Positions 49,771-63,361 of a DNA stretch of 64,000 nt are shown one piece after another. Position numbers and translations under genes: made by a program. The notes beneath the pieces were generated by a model. It saw only the letters and a list, made by a program, of their open reading frames with translations. It made no database searches and was not told the DNA's origin. The stretch's first letter is position 1, and each line of letters opens with the position of its first letter. Source of the DNA: Sialis fuliginosa (Eukaryota > Arthropoda > Insecta > Megaloptera > Sialidae); the NCBI GenBank assembly GCA_961205875.1, contig OY540810.1:7192001-7256000 (forward strand), read 5' to 3'.

Positions 49771-52700
49771 AATACCAAATAGTTTGGATGGATCATGATA
49801 AATAATGAAATGTTCAAATGAAAACAAAACAGAATTTAACATACAAATGTACATTGATAATTTTGTCAAACATAAAAATTTAATAATTTTTAACTAAAAT
49901 TGATACAATTTATCATGATATTACGTTATAAATTATGACCTAAAAGTGTTTTTAAATGATACCATATTTTACTATCAGCACGCCAGAGTTCAATATGAAA
50001 CAATTTTTACATTTTAATTTAACATTTAAGTCATAAATATTCTATCTTTTATCTAACGGTGATAAAAAAAATTTTAAAAATAATTTGCAAAACGCAGTAA
50101 TTATTCCGTATATGTTTCACATATTAACGTCCAATAAGCGAAATAATGCACGTATTATTTGAGAAGAACCAACATGTGATGTTTGATGACGGGGGATTAA
50201 TACAGATATTAATTGCATTGAAACATGACATTTTTAACATACATACATACAGTCGTATATATTAAATGTATATGAAATGTAAATATAATATATATGTTGA
50301 TTAAATACATAACCTATATAGAAGCTGAAAAAATATTAAAATACACATGAATGTTAATTATGCATAATTGGCACATTAAAATGTTCGTATATGTTTTGTA
50401 TGTCGTGTATTATAGGTGTCACCAGTATCGAGTTTAAATTATACACACCCCTTGTTGACGAATTGAAATGAACTTGTATAAGTGAATTAAAATCATACCG
50501 TTCTGAAAAAAATAAATTCTGTTTAAGCAAATTCAAATGTGCGACCAATTATGTGCTTATAAATTATGTATTTCTTAAAATGAGTTCAGCCAGTATTAAC
50601 GTCACAATTTATCGCTATATATGGCTTACCGAGTGGATAGAGACGTACCTCGGAAAGATCGAGGCAGGAATTGTATTTTTGAATTATGTATTTGGTATAA
50701 TCTTAAATTGGAATGTTATAACAAATAATATAATTAACTGATGTGGCTACTTCTTAAAAACAGTTCACTGTACAGAAGTATGGTGAAAATATTTTTTAGA
50801 TAATAACAATCTATAAATTTTATATAAAACATATTTTGTTTTTGACGTAGAACTACGTCTTACTCAGCGGTACTAGGGGGTACCGTAAGCTGGGGTTACT
50901 TTGACATTGTGGGGTACTTACAGTAGCGTAAAAACCTGTTAAAATCTGTTTAAATATTGCTTATAATTATTATGTTGAATTTGTAACCATTGTCTATTTT
51001 TATACCCTGACTGATTACAAAGTGTCATAAAACTAAAGTTCTTATTAAAAGTAAAAAGTTTAATAAATAATAATGTCAATGTGATTAATTAAAACCGTTG
51101 TTTTATTTTTATTTTACCCTTATATTTTACCTTTATAATGTGAAAATTAGTATTCTTTTAATTAAAATGATGTCAAAGTAACCGCATGCTTGTTATCTTT
51201 GATTTTTGAATCATTTTAATAACATATCAAATTAGCTCCTTACTCAGAGTTACGTTGACGCCATTAAAAATATATATATTAACTTGAGGGAAGGACGGCG
51301 TCAAGACTTGAATTACTAATAAATTTGATAGGCAAGAAACCTATCGTTCTGTGGGGATAAAAAGAAGTTCAATTTTGGATTTAAAAAAAGTGTATTATAG
51401 AAACTAGTGTTCTGGCAGAAACGCTTAACATGAAGTGAACATAAAAGTTTTTTGGTTAACCTGGTCATTAGTTTCTATCTCTTTCTAGTTACTTCTTTCT
51501 CACTTCCTTACACGCTTAAAAAATGACATTCTTTTAATTTCTGGTACATTCCACCAGAAATTCCATGAATCAACCAATCAAAGCTCGTTGTTCCGTTTTT
51601 TAGTCATTTCAGAGACCGTCAAAACGTACAATTCCGTTAAAATTTCAAGTTTAAATAACTTTACTTTACATTTTATGTATGTGTATGCTATGCATGTATA
51701 AAACAGTAAAAATGTTGAAAACAATAAACAAAACTTTTCACAATGCAAGCGTATACGTTGTTTGGTTTTTCAATAGGTACATTAATATCAAAGATAGATA
51801 TCACAAAAATAAAACAAAGTGAAGTTTTACTCAAATAAATAGCTGACGTTTACTACTATAAAATTTTATAGTATTTCATAGAACTGTAATATTTCGGTCG
51901 AATATAAAACAAAATTGATAAAACAGTCGTACAAAACTACTTTCGTCTTATATTTGCTGTGACATATTGTCAAGCTAGACGCGTGTCTGTGAAACAGAAA
52001 AATGATAAGATTTATGTAGAGTACATGACCGTGAAAATACAAACAAAATAAAATTTGTTATTGGCATTTTCAACGAATTTCTGTTATGTTTTAGATTTTA
52101 CACCATTTATGGTTTATTTCATTAAAAAAATTCTTGAACATACTACATCATAAATACATATATACTAATATGTGGACATATATATATCAAACCCACAAAT
52201 ATATCATTTTTGAGTTATTATTGCTATTTCATATAAATATAAATATATTTCAAATAAGTCTACAACTATAAAAATAGCTATAAAAAAAGCTCATCAATAT
52301 TAAAATTTTGATTCAAGAGAGAATGATTATAAAAAAAAAATATTATTCAGATTTTATTGGAAAATGTATTTAGTTAACAAAAGTACGTTTTTCAAATTAA
52401 AATGTAAAAATGTAAAAAAAAAACTTAAATTTATTTTCATTGTATACATCAAAAAAAGTTCAGATCTTGAAATGTGTTTTGTGTGGGTTGATACATTAGT
52501 GCATTACTATGTCTATGTTAACGGTTGATACACAAAAAAATTTATTAAGAATATAAAATTATAAAGTTAAAGAAAAATTAACTAACAATAAGTTAAGTTG
52601 TATAAAATGTAATTTTATCATACCCAATTTCAGAAATAACTTTAAAAAAATTGAATTGAAACAAAGTAAATAAATTGCATTTTATTTTTAAACGATAAAA

Positions 52701-53199
52701 TAAAAACAAAGAACACAAAATATAATTATCACCACAAATCTAACTAGGTTTCAAAATTATAACATGTTATAACTATAACATGTCAAACTTAATAATAATA
52801 ATAATAATTTTATAAATTAAATAACATTACCACTTCTCTTAGTGAATTTTCTCCACCACTTCCGTAACATTATACAATATACATTTTTTTCGCACCATGT
52901 ATCATTTTCTCTTCTTTTTTTTAATACTTTGGCTTTGAGCCTGTTCAACATTGACGACAATTTAGAGATGATAAGATTGATAAGATGAAACAACGTCACG
53001 TTTGACAGATATTTAATAACAACTAAATAATGTTTCTTTATTGTTGTCTCCATACCCCACTTTTCAGTTCACAATAAAATATCAATTTAATTTATTCAAA
53101 GTGCTAATTTTTTTAATACTCTGAAATTCGATATTAGGTTACAAAATTGTATTACAACAAAATTTCTTATTAAATATTTTTTTATATTAAAAAAAAAAC
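49771..53199. other. AT-rich DNA, probably intronic
   Basis: A block at 50870-50915 (ACCGTAAGCTGGGGTTACTT) resembles AGTGGGGTAGTT blocks at 44948 and 61372, an old dispersed repeat. An AAT tract is at 52789-52806. No gene recognised. Confidence 0.5.
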
Positions 53200-53944
53200 A
53201 TCTGTCAAGTAAATGCACAATGCTTCCTTGTGCAAAATTCACCAAAGATAGTTAATTATTGAACAATTATATAAAAACCGATAAAATGTTCAGATAAATT
53301 GCCTAGCATTGGTTAACCATTTAATTTTTATACAATTTTATTAAAAAATATTTTTCTTAAGACGCACGTGATTATTTTTTCGTATATGTTTAATTTTTTG
53401 ACAATTTCAATCTAAATCTAAATTTATGTAAACGTCAAAGTAAATATCAATTTAAACAAACAAATGACGACTTTATAGCAAATTCAGATCAATATTTTTT
53501 AAGGGAATATTTTACAACAAACGTTGTTAACCTATATTATAGGAAATTGAATGCTCTACAAAAAAGATCCTATACAATTTTTACATAACATGTATCGTTC
53601 TTGAGATATCTTGAAAAAAATAATATTTTGGGATGTCAGCCCTCCCCCTTACACACGATTTTGATTATTTTGAAATGGGACCGTCCTCAAGTCAGACACA
53701 ATCAATCAACCAAGTTTCATTAATATCTATTTAGTAGTTCATGAGTTATGCGTGTGAAAAGGATTCAGGGAACAGACACACACACACACATATAGACGAA
53801 TGGACAGACAGACAGACACGGAACGAAAAGTATTTGTCTTGACCTGAAACGGAAAAATCAATCTAAAACGATCAATCTAAAACGATCATTCTAAAATGAT
53901 CACAAAGCTTCTCGTATCTTCGATATTGCGAGGAAGCAATAAAG
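53200..53944 (+). repeat. Composite repeat family R, near full-length copy
   Basis: It runs from CATCTGTCAAGTAAATGCAC through ATAAAAACCGATAAA, TTTCAATCTAAATCTAAATT and TCATGAGTTATGCG to TCTTCGATATTGCGAGGAAG. It includes CA and CAGA microsatellite tracts at 53780-53818. No coding sequence was seen. Confidence 0.7.
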
Positions 53945-54954
53945 GTAGTTTGTTCTTGGTTATTTTTACAACTTTGCTTATAAAACATCCTGTAGAGTAG
54001 AGGACCAAATGGACTGATTATTGGTATACGTCAGTTTTACATCAAGCAGGACACGATCCCCATATGCCATTCCGAAATTCATTTTTTTTTGTTTATTACA
54101 CCTCTTGTTACATCTATCCTGGAACATACATAGTACAGTATGTACGATTTGTACAGTGTAATAAATAATACAATAGTTTAGAAAGTTCCCAGTTATCGTT
54201 TTCATGTTAAACGAACCTTTCGAAAACAAGAAAAACATACACGTTGGAATGTTTTGTCAAACGTTAAACATTTTTGTTTGTACTTTATGTTTTTTGTATG
54301 TTAGTTAACTTTGTGCATTTGTCATATGCATGAATTATTATGTACCTACCTATATACAAAATTCATATTTAAAAAAATATGTTAACTGTTAGATACTGTT
54401 ATTTTTCTTATTAATTATTTCTATTTATCACATAAAGTGCGTAGAGAGAAACTATATATTTCTATTTTTTTCTTACATTAACTACCCCCTAAAACAGGGA
54501 TGTGCATAATATAGAGAGAGCAACAGAGGATGTGAGGGACGTAAAGACGATCATAATTTCATTTTAACCGAAAAAAATATGTTAACAAAAAATGTTAATG
54601 GCAAAATTCACGTTCGAAATATAATAAAATATAAATATTCTTTTAAAAGAAAATATCTTACATGAGAGCCATGGAACTTTCTTATAGGTAATCCTGACAG
54701 TGAACAGTGTACGTGATTTTTATTTTATTAAAAAATATTTCTGACAAACAAATAAAAGAAATAAAATGAATGGGACATAAACTATAGATTTCTTCCCTGT
54801 TATGAACCATTTGAATTATAATATATTTTTTTACAGTAGTCTTTTCGAAAAAATAAATAGAACATACATTATAGATAATAAAATTATCTATAATTTTTAA
54901 CTTGACCATTTTTCTGCACTGTTTCAAAGTAATTCAACAAATTCAAAAATCGAC

Positions 54955-55175
54955 GTCAGTAAACATCCGAATTCGGTTAAAAGATCGTTTTCAATATAAA
55001 AATTTCACCCTTCAACGATTTGTCGTATTTAAGTTACAGCGCTTACAGAGCAACAGACACACAGACATAATAGCGAAAATAGTCAGAATGGATTCAGGAA
55101 AGGTCAATGTGGAATCAAAATCCAGATTTCCCAAAAAATCGGCTTCACTATACTTACTTATACTATATGTTTATT
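54955..55175 (+). repeat. Dispersed repeat shared with 29225-29470
   Basis: It has the same order of blocks as 29225-29470. The 99-codon open frame here lies within the repeat and shows no recognisable domain. Confidence 0.55.
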
Positions 55176-55429
55176 TCACATACAGATACACATTGGTATA
55201 AGAATGTAAAAAAATAAAAAAATTGGATTTAAAAAAATCGAACTTATTTCTTTACATAACACCAGATTCTTACATAAATATATCAATAAAAAAAGCTATC
55301 ATTAAAAACATCCAGAAATAAAAAATAATCTAACCTGAACTTTGTCTGAAAAATGTATCTGTAATCACAGCTTCCTTTTCGAAATGAAAAATTCGTAAGA
55401 TTTTATTTTCCACACCCGGTATACATATT

Positions 55430-55840
55430 ATTTTTATATTTCAAGATTATCAAAAGGAACCTGAGCTTTTGTATTTAAAAAAATGGGGGGGGGTAAAGAA
55501 GTTGTGTACCCCTGCCTTAAAACTGGCGAAATAACAAGAAAATCTAAAAATACCAAAACATATCATGATAACAACAAATATCTTAACTTATTATCAATTT
55601 AGAAAATGTAATACACGCACCGACCAATGATTCAATATCCAGTATAATATAATTTTATATTTCAACATAATCATCTATGAGAAGGAATTTTAAAAATAGG
55701 GAAGCGCGGCATAAAAAGTTTACGCACCCCTGCCATAAAAATTGTGAAACAACAAGAAAATCTAAAAAATATCATGATTACAACAAATGTCTTTACTTAT
55801 AATCAATTTAGAAAATGTAATATACGCATCGAGCAAAGAA
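55430..55840 (+). repeat. Tandem duplication, unit about 220 bp
   Basis: ACAAGAAAATCTAAAAA...TATCATGAT, ACAACAAAT and ATCAATTTAGAAAATGTAAT occur near 55534 and again near 55753. Each is preceded by an ACCCCTGCC-containing block. Confidence 0.7.
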
Positions 55841-56032
55841 CGAGGTCATACTACCAACAAGAAAAGGTGTTCGAAAACTGATTATAAAATTCTTTTATCG
55901 TGTAGAAAAAATTCAGATAAAACACACACATACATCCATTGTAGCAAATCCCGCTACGCTATATTGTAATTGAGGCTATAGCCTCGTGCGAACATAAAAC
56001 TCAACCGTTGTGTAAAATAGATAAACAAGAAA

Positions 56033-56194
56033 ATGAGAACTAGCGGCGAATACAAAGACGCGTGTGTACATTTATTTCTGCAGCAATGGTGGAATTATTT
56101 CCGAGCAATCGGATTTCAAAAGCAGTACAGTTTTTATGCATTCGAGTCGTGTGCGCCGCCACCATGTTCCTTTTGCCCGGATAAGTTCCTGTAA
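56033..56194 (+). other. 53-codon open frame in a GC-richer patch
   Basis: ATG at 56033 opens MRTSGEYKDACVHLFLQQWW, then NYFRAIGFQKQYSFYAFESC, and ends APPPCSFCPDKFL before TAA at 56192. Composition differs from nearby chance frames. I recognise no domain; the four Cys do not make a known motif. GC-rich sequence continues to about 56270, so a regulatory or exonic patch is possible. Confidence 0.22.
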
Positions 56195-57160
56195 TCCTTT
56201 ATAAAAAGATGTCGCCACATGGACGTTGTCGTCATCTCATTTCGCGGAAACTTCGCGTTAGTTTTTTGATGTCTGGTTATACTAGCGTTTCATAATTCTT
56301 AAAAAATGAGGTGCACGTTACATAGTGTTCTTTGAGGATTCTGTTAATGATATATTACTTTATTATACAGGGTAGTTCAATAGAGCGTCCGGTTTTTCTA
56401 GCGCACTTCTCGTAGGAGATAGAAAAAAAAATTGGTACATAATATTATTGGTCTGGAAAGATCAACGTTGTAAAATTATTTTCAACAATACCATTTTTGC
56501 GCTATAACAAAAGTTTTCTTTAAATAGAATACCCTGTAAAGTTTTATGTCTTCCGATCTAATTTTTTAACCTCTACATTAACGTCTGTTCATTTTTTTGA
56601 TTTAGTGACAGTGTTGCCAAATTATAATTTTTTTCCGAAAAATAATTCATATGCAGGTTCAACCATAAAAAAATCGTTTTTTTTTTAAACGATGAATTTT
56701 TTAGCAATAGTGTTAGTCCTGGTAAAGAGTAACATTTTGATAATAAACAATTTTAATTTAGTTTTATAGGGTGTTAATAAAAAAATGTCAAAGTTTGTAA
56801 TCTTCAAAATGATAAAAATCATTTTTTTCAAATGTGACTACCCTTTTTTTATTTCACTATTGGATGGATTTTTTTCACTTTTTCAATTTGTATAAGGAAT
56901 ATCCTATCTCTAAACCCCATACTTTCTGAGATATTCAATAATTTGCACAAAAGTATTCATTTCATCACATTTTTATGGACCAAAGTAGGCCAAACAAATG
57001 CAAAACAAATGCGAAACAAATACAAGACAAATGCCGGTGAATTGATGCCTGGATGAAAATGTAAGACATTTCGAACATTTATTGTAGTCTTTTATTTTTT
57101 ATAATCAGTTTTTGTGGAGATATTTGAGACATTTAGTTTGAAAGTAGGGAAAATATATTT

Positions 57161-57955
57161 TGCTTTCTCGCCATATCGAATATACAAGAAACTTTGTAAT
57201 CGTTTTAATATGAGAAAAAAATTGTTCTCCGATTTCAAAATTTTAACTTGATCTTTTCGTTTCAGGACAATGTATCCATGTGTTTGTCCCCTGAATCCTT
57301 GTCACATTGAACCGATATTAATGACACTTGGTTGGTTGGTTGGGTCTGGTTTGAGGACAGTTCCATTTTAAAATTATTAAAATCGTATGTAAGAGGGAGA
57401 GCTGATAACCCAAAATATATATTTGTTTGTAAATATCTCAAGAAAGACACATGTTACGAAAAAATTGTATAGAACCTTTTTTATAGAGCATTCAATTTTC
57501 TATAATATAGGTGACCTGCTGTAAAATTTTAATATTCCCTTACAAAGTTTTTTCTCAATTTGCTTTAAACAATCGTCATTTGTTTTTTACAATCGCTACT
57601 TTAACATATTAAATGTCATTTTAACAATTGCATAGCTGAAAATTTTAGATTTATACTCTATTTCGTACCGTCAAAACCCCGGGAACCACTGCATTCTTAA
57701 ATAAAATAGAGTAGGTATAGATTGAAATTGTCAAAAAATTAAAAGGATACAAAAAAATAACCAGGCGCGTATTAAGAAAAATGTGAGATTAACATTTTTA
57801 AAATAAAATTTATGAAAATTAAATGGATAACCGCAAAACCGCAATGATGGGCTGTTCATCTAAATACTTTATCGGTTTTTATTTAAATTGTTCAATAATT
57901 AACTAGCTTTGATTAATTTAGCACAAGGAAGCACTGTACATTTACTTGGCAGATG
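57161..57955 (-). repeat. Composite repeat family R, reversed copy with nested MITE
   Basis: It has the same blocks as 53200-53944 in reverse order, ending GCACTGTACATTTACTTGGC. It is interrupted at 57654-57717 by the TA-flanked hairpin MITE. Confidence 0.7.
57654..57717. mobile_element. Short copy of the TA-flanked hairpin MITE, nested in a repeat
   Basis: It begins TACTCTATTTCG and ends AAAATAGAGTAGGTA, matching the ends of 2218-2328. It interrupts the block TTTTAGATTTA / GATTGAAATTGTC of repeat family R, which is continuous in other copies, leaving TA on both sides. That confirms the insertion and its target site. Confidence 0.72.
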
Positions 57956-60091
57956 TTTTTTATTGCGATATATTTTAAAAGTTTGCAATCCATATTAAAG
58001 TTTATCAACACTGGAAAAAGAATTAGTTGAATTTAGTTATCATAGTTCAATTGAACTAAAATGTTTGGTCAAATACAAGCAACCCGAAAGGTTCAATTTA
58101 CCAAATCTACTTATTAAAAATATTATTAAACAATATTTGGTCACTGTCAGTAGACTATTATTTATATTTAATACCCTCCCCCCTTAGATAGCGTAAGCTT
58201 AGCTTTTGCTCGAGAGAAAATTATTTATAATGCTGGACATTAAATTATTAGCATTTCTTTTCACAACGTTCATGTAGACCAACTGTTCTATAACTGCCTT
58301 CATATTGCATTTTAAATGGCTTCAGAAATACTAAAACCACCGTTACCCTTATTTATATGTTATTATTATACTTTTTTGTTTTTATAGTTCGTCATAGCTC
58401 ACTTGCTCATATAAAATTTTTAATATTTTCATCTATGTCGGTACTATAAACCATAAACATATGTATAGCAGTCTAGTAATGATGCTATTAAATTCTATAA
58501 CGAAGAAACATTACTTCCACCGTATAAATAAACTATTGACTATACTTAAACAATTATTATTTTATTAATATATTTTCTGCAAGGAGATCCATATAAGTTT
58601 TATAGTGTTATGCCATACTTACTAAAAATATCGGTATGGAGAACCATACATGACTTTCATGTTTCATAATTTTTTTTTATATTTAATTTATTTTTTTTAA
58701 TTAAAATGAACAATTTTTTTTTTTATATTTTCGCATTTTTGTTGGGTAGGGGTCCCCCCCCCCCTACATGTGGATCATAACCCCCCTCCCCAATTAATTT
58801 TTCTGTTTTTAATTTGTATTAATTTGATTAGTTTTTTTGGGGGGGAGATGATCCATATAACTTCTCCCCCCAAAGCTTATTTTATTATTTGATTTGCTTT
58901 AATTTTTTGAGAGGGAGAGGAATATTTCAAAACACCTTAACTTATTAGCACCAAAATCAATAAGTCTGGTGTACTTAATGAGACAAACATTTTCCAAAAA
59001 AATAATTCAAATCGGTGCATTTTTACAGTAGTTATCGTGAACGAAAAAAAATTCTACCATCAAACACAGAGGCAGATCGACAGATAGGCACACGCACAGC
59101 CGCCATGCGGAAATCAGCTTTTCTGTACGTTTTGAAGGTAGTACAATCAGAATCTTCTTTTATCCCGGAATCGTTTTTTCGATGGTATTACAAATAATTA
59201 CAATACTTACTTTTGTAGTAAAATATATCCTAACGAAATATATCTCCCTTTGTTCTTCAAATTCAAACCAAAATTTATTTTCTGTCACGTGCTTTTTTCA
59301 TTGACAAATTAAACGTATAGCATAAAAAATTTGATTTAGATTGAAATTTAAAAAAAATTTAAATGTTAAAAACACGCAAAAATATAATCATAAAAAATAC
59401 TAATTAGTATTTTCTAGTAAAATTGTATAAAAATCAACTGGTTTACCAATGTTATTTGTATATAACATTGTTACAAATACAATTCAATGTATACAAATAC
59501 AATGTTCAATGATAGGGAAAGAAACTAAAGGAAAATATTCGTTTAAATTGTGTGCCTGTAGAGAGGGTTTATATTTTAACAGTGATAGTACTGAATAATT
59601 AAATTAACTACACAATTTTATATGTGAGTAAATATTTTTTTACGCTATTTAAGAAAATGTATAGGTACTCTAATTATTTTATGTAAATATATTATTTTTA
59701 AAATTTAAATTAACAAAATCGTTATTATAATGTTTGCACGTTAACATTTTTCATAAAAAGGCATATTCATAAATGAGTAACTTGGCGAAGGAAATTAACA
59801 TAAAATAATATTAAAAAATATGTAATATTGCATGAAATAATTTACAGCTACCGACCTTTGCTTTGCAATGAATTATTTATAAATTCTGTAACCATTTTTC
59901 TTGCTTTGAGCGATTCTGTACACCTATATAACAGTATTTCAGAATATGATGATATAAAATATAGCAATAAAATATATTTTAAAGTTTCCCTGTTATAAAA
60001 ACGAATCAATAAAATATTGTATAAAAATGTCTATTGAAAATTTTTAAGATTTTAAATAAAATAAACAAGACATACACGACTGTATTTCATA
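57956..60091. other. AT-rich DNA with C and G runs
   Basis: Runs of C at 58753 and about 58782, and of G at about 58839, surround GGATCATAAC / GATGATCC words. The family-R-like word GATTTAGATTGAAATT recurs at 59334. No gene recognised. Confidence 0.5.
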
Positions 60092-60810
60092 AGGGTTCCG
60101 AAGTTCGTACTACGTGGAATTAGAAAAAAATATAAAAAAGTGTCAAGTTCTACTAACTGAGATCTACATTTTGACACCCCACTTGCCTAGATATCAAAAT
60201 AAAAAATTGACGCCCCTCCCTATTATTCCAAAATTTGAAAATTATATTGTTGACTTTAGTATTTGTCGTTGGTAGTCCAACCAAAGCCTCGTTACAGTAG
60301 TTACAAAGTTAGAGGGGGTGGGGACAATATAAAACAGTGCTTTTAGCCCCCTGCAGGCGCCATTTTTGAGTTAGAAAAAAATAAAAAATAGGGGCATATT
60401 CTACTAATTAATATGTACATTTTGACTTCCCACACGTCTTAGTACACAATTTTTTTGTTTTTTGGGATTTGCTTTGAAGTAACCTGCACCACCATTTTTG
60501 ATTTAGAAAAAAAATAGAAAAAGTTTCAAATTCCGCTTGTTTAGTTATATATTTTAACGTGTCACATGCCTTGGTATAAAAATATATATATTTTTTTATC
60601 TAGCTTTAGTTCCTTAGTGTCCCCTCCATGAAAAATAATTTGTTCAATATATTTGTACATTTTTTCCTAAAGGGCGTCATTTTACATGTTCAGTAAAAAT
60701 TTCATGTTTCTAGCTTATATATTTACGAGCTATTTAGCTTTGAGTGAAAAGGATGGATGGACGGACGGACGGACGACAAAGTGGGATTAATAAGGTTTCT
60801 TTGGAACCCT
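60092..60810 (+). repeat. Repeat with AGGGTTCC / GGAACCCT ends, about 720 bp
   Basis: The ends AGGGTTCCGAAG and CTTTGGAACCCT are inverted. Inside, a block with TTTTTGAGTTAGAAAAAAAT or its variants recurs about three times (near 60120, 60362 and 60500), and GGACGGACGGACGGAC precedes the right end. No coding was recognised; a 115-bp relative is at 19326-19440. Confidence 0.6.
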
Positions 60811-61510
60811 AAAAAACAAGAACGAGGTAATTTTTATATGACACTATGATGTTTTTCATTCGAAACCATGTAACTTTTACTAAAATAGATGGTTCTTGAA
60901 ATACTTCATTTTGTGTACTTGTTTATATACTGTTTTCATTTTTAAATTATATTGTTATTTTTTTAAAACTGTACAAGTACACCTTTATTTAAAAAAAAAA
61001 ACACAACATCTATCAAGTGAGCTGATCAAAGTGACTTGATCGACACTACACTATACTTCAATACATTAACCACCAATGACGTGAATGGGTAACAAGTCTG
61101 TAGTGTGTTTTTTTTCTCTGTTCGGCACTGATTTATTTTCCTGTGCAAGTCGCGAAATAAGATGAATCACATACCGGCACTGACTCTAATTGAAATAGGA
61201 TTACTTCTTGGATAAAGCTTAACGCGTACTGGTAAGATAATATGGCAGAACTGTTCAAAACGTAATCAGATATAAAACTAACTCAGACCTTTTAAAAATT
61301 AAAAATAAAGATATAATGAAATGTCAGTTAAAATATTAGAAGTTTATTCATATACACGGATGTAGGGGAAAGTGGGGTAGTTACAAACACCCAAGGAAAA
61401 ATAAAATAAATTAAAATCTGAATAAAAAACCGATAGATACCTAATTTGTGTATTATTGTTATATAATTCATTAATTATAAATTTTCATTATCAATTTTAG
61501 TAAAAAAAAT

Positions 61511-61652
61511 ATCTGCCAAGTAAAAGCACAGTACTTCCTCGTGCTAAATTCTCCAAAGGTAGTTAATTATTGAACAATTTATATAAAAACCGATAAAGTG
61601 TTAAGATAAATTGCCTGGCCATTTAATTTTTATACAATTTTACTAAAAAATA
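61511..61652 (+). repeat. Composite repeat family R, 5' fragment
   Basis: It has ATCTGCCAAGTAAAAGCACA, CCGATAAAGTGTTAAGATAA and ATACAATTTTACTAAAAAAT, as in 21011-21280 and 53200-53944. Confidence 0.65.
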
Positions 61653-62304
61653 TTAGTTTTTTTTATATTTTATGACAAAATCAATATCAGTTCAACACAA
61701 GAATCTTGATATTTTTCATTACAATAACCAAAATAGTTACTTTCTTTATCAACATCATCGTTTCTTCCTTTTTTTCTACTTGGTACTTTATCACTATTTA
61801 TCAGTCTTCTTCATTTGGTTATTTTTTTTAAATAACTGCACCATTTTTATTTTCTGTTTTAATCAGTCTTTTTTACAACGTTCGGGATTACTTGAGCATT
61901 ACTTAATTACATTTATATGAATTAGATATCAGTTATTACATGGCTTTTATTTTAATAAAAAATTAAATGAAATATGTACTATGAGCGTGATCTATACTGA
62001 ACGTTAATGGTCCGAACTAGACATAGGTCCATCTGTCGGTAAATGCAGAGAGAGCATTAGTTTTCCCTCTAATAACACACTGAAATATTTGAATTCTTAA
62101 CCTTTGACCTTGGAAAACTAAAAAAAAACTGTCCATTTAAGACCTTGTGCGCATAGTAATTGATCAGCAAGTCGCGAAATATATCATACTTTAGTTCAAA
62201 TATTTATTTATAATTTTATAATTTAACTGTACCCTAATTAACATTGGTTTGATGCGGGGTCCTTTGATATATTAAATAATTAATTGTTATCATACCCTAT
62301 TTAA

Positions 62305-63357
62305 CCCCCTTGTTACTGAAACTATTTTTTATTTCCGATTATTATAATTTTTTGGTATGTGTATCCTTACGCATGTAGTTTGCCAGGAAAAAAAATAAAA
62401 AAAATATATGTTATCTAGAAAAGCTGGAAAATGAGGGGTGTTATAACGCCAGGTAGTTGTATCCACTACGGCCATAGAGATCGGTTTAAGTCATATATAT
62501 TCATTTCAAGTTGATTAAAACACATAGAAAAAGTTGTTTTTATTGAAAATTTAGTTTTTTCGGTTTGTATTTGGAAGAAAGAAATTAGATGAACAAAATA
62601 GTAATTAATAAAAAAAAAATTATTGGAGTATAGTATGTTAAAACATGTGTTTTTGGGTGCAGATAGGGGGTCGTCCAAAAAATAAGTACGTAAAAATGGG
62701 GAGGAGAGGGGCAATTGCTTAGCTTGATAATATGTGACGAGGAGGGGGAGGGGGCCGAACAAACGTGACGTTTGAAATACCCACATTAATGTTATTCCTT
62801 TTTTTTAAACTATAGACTTTATTGGGGGGGGGGGGGGTAGGTTTTGTGACGTATAATTAGTTAAGGGGTTGAAAAAATATGATGCAGCGAAACTTAAATG
62901 GACAGAGGGGTCAAAAATGATTTAAATTTGCGTGACGAATTTTACGGATGACCCTTAGGTACATTACTACCGGGCGTTATAACGCCCACGTAATATAACG
63001 ATAATTTTTCGAACGATAAATATCAAAATACAAAAATTTTATTTCTTGATTTAATAGGTTATCTAATATTCTCAAGGAAAAATAACAAAAAATATATATT
63101 AGCAAATAGTAACAGTATAGAAATGTATCATTTCGAGGACATGATGAAAAGTAATCACACCAATAAATTTTGAACCCCAAATGCACCTCAAAGCTATTTT
63201 TTTGTGGTAACTATATGTGTTCACAAACTCTTTTTGATAGTTACTGTGTCGATTGTTATATAATAATCCATGTTATAAAAATCAAAACTAATTAAAAATT
63301 TTACTTAAATATAAAGCATTTTTTAGGGCGTTATAACGCCCGGTAGTAACAAAAGGG
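62305..63357. mobile_element. TTAA-flanked piggyBac-like element with nested insertion
   Basis: It starts TTAA^CCCCCTTGTTACT and ends AGTAACAAAAGGG^TTAA, a 13-bp inverted repeat with two differences. GCGTTATAACGCC palindromes occur near 62440, 62973 and 63327. A second inverted-repeat element sits inside at 62664-62958. No transposase was recognised. Confidence 0.65.
62664..62958. mobile_element. TAGGGGGTCGTCC-ended element, nested
   Basis: TAGGGGGTCGTCCAAAAAAT on the left and GTCATCC with CCTAAGGGTC inverted on the right give decayed terminal repeats. It includes a run of 14 G (62824-62837). ACGTGACG-like words near both sides match a repeat style common in insects. Confidence 0.5.
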
Positions 63358-63361
63358 TTAA

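Noticed and set aside
50600-50660. tRNA-like box A/B pattern (TGGCTTACCGAGTGGATAGA)
   Set aside because: No acceptor stem or convincing cloverleaf could be made; at most a weak SINE relic, not reported as a tRNA.
61672-61920. 82-codon frame rich in Phe and Tyr
   Set aside because: Typical of T-rich DNA; no exon boundaries, signal or family.
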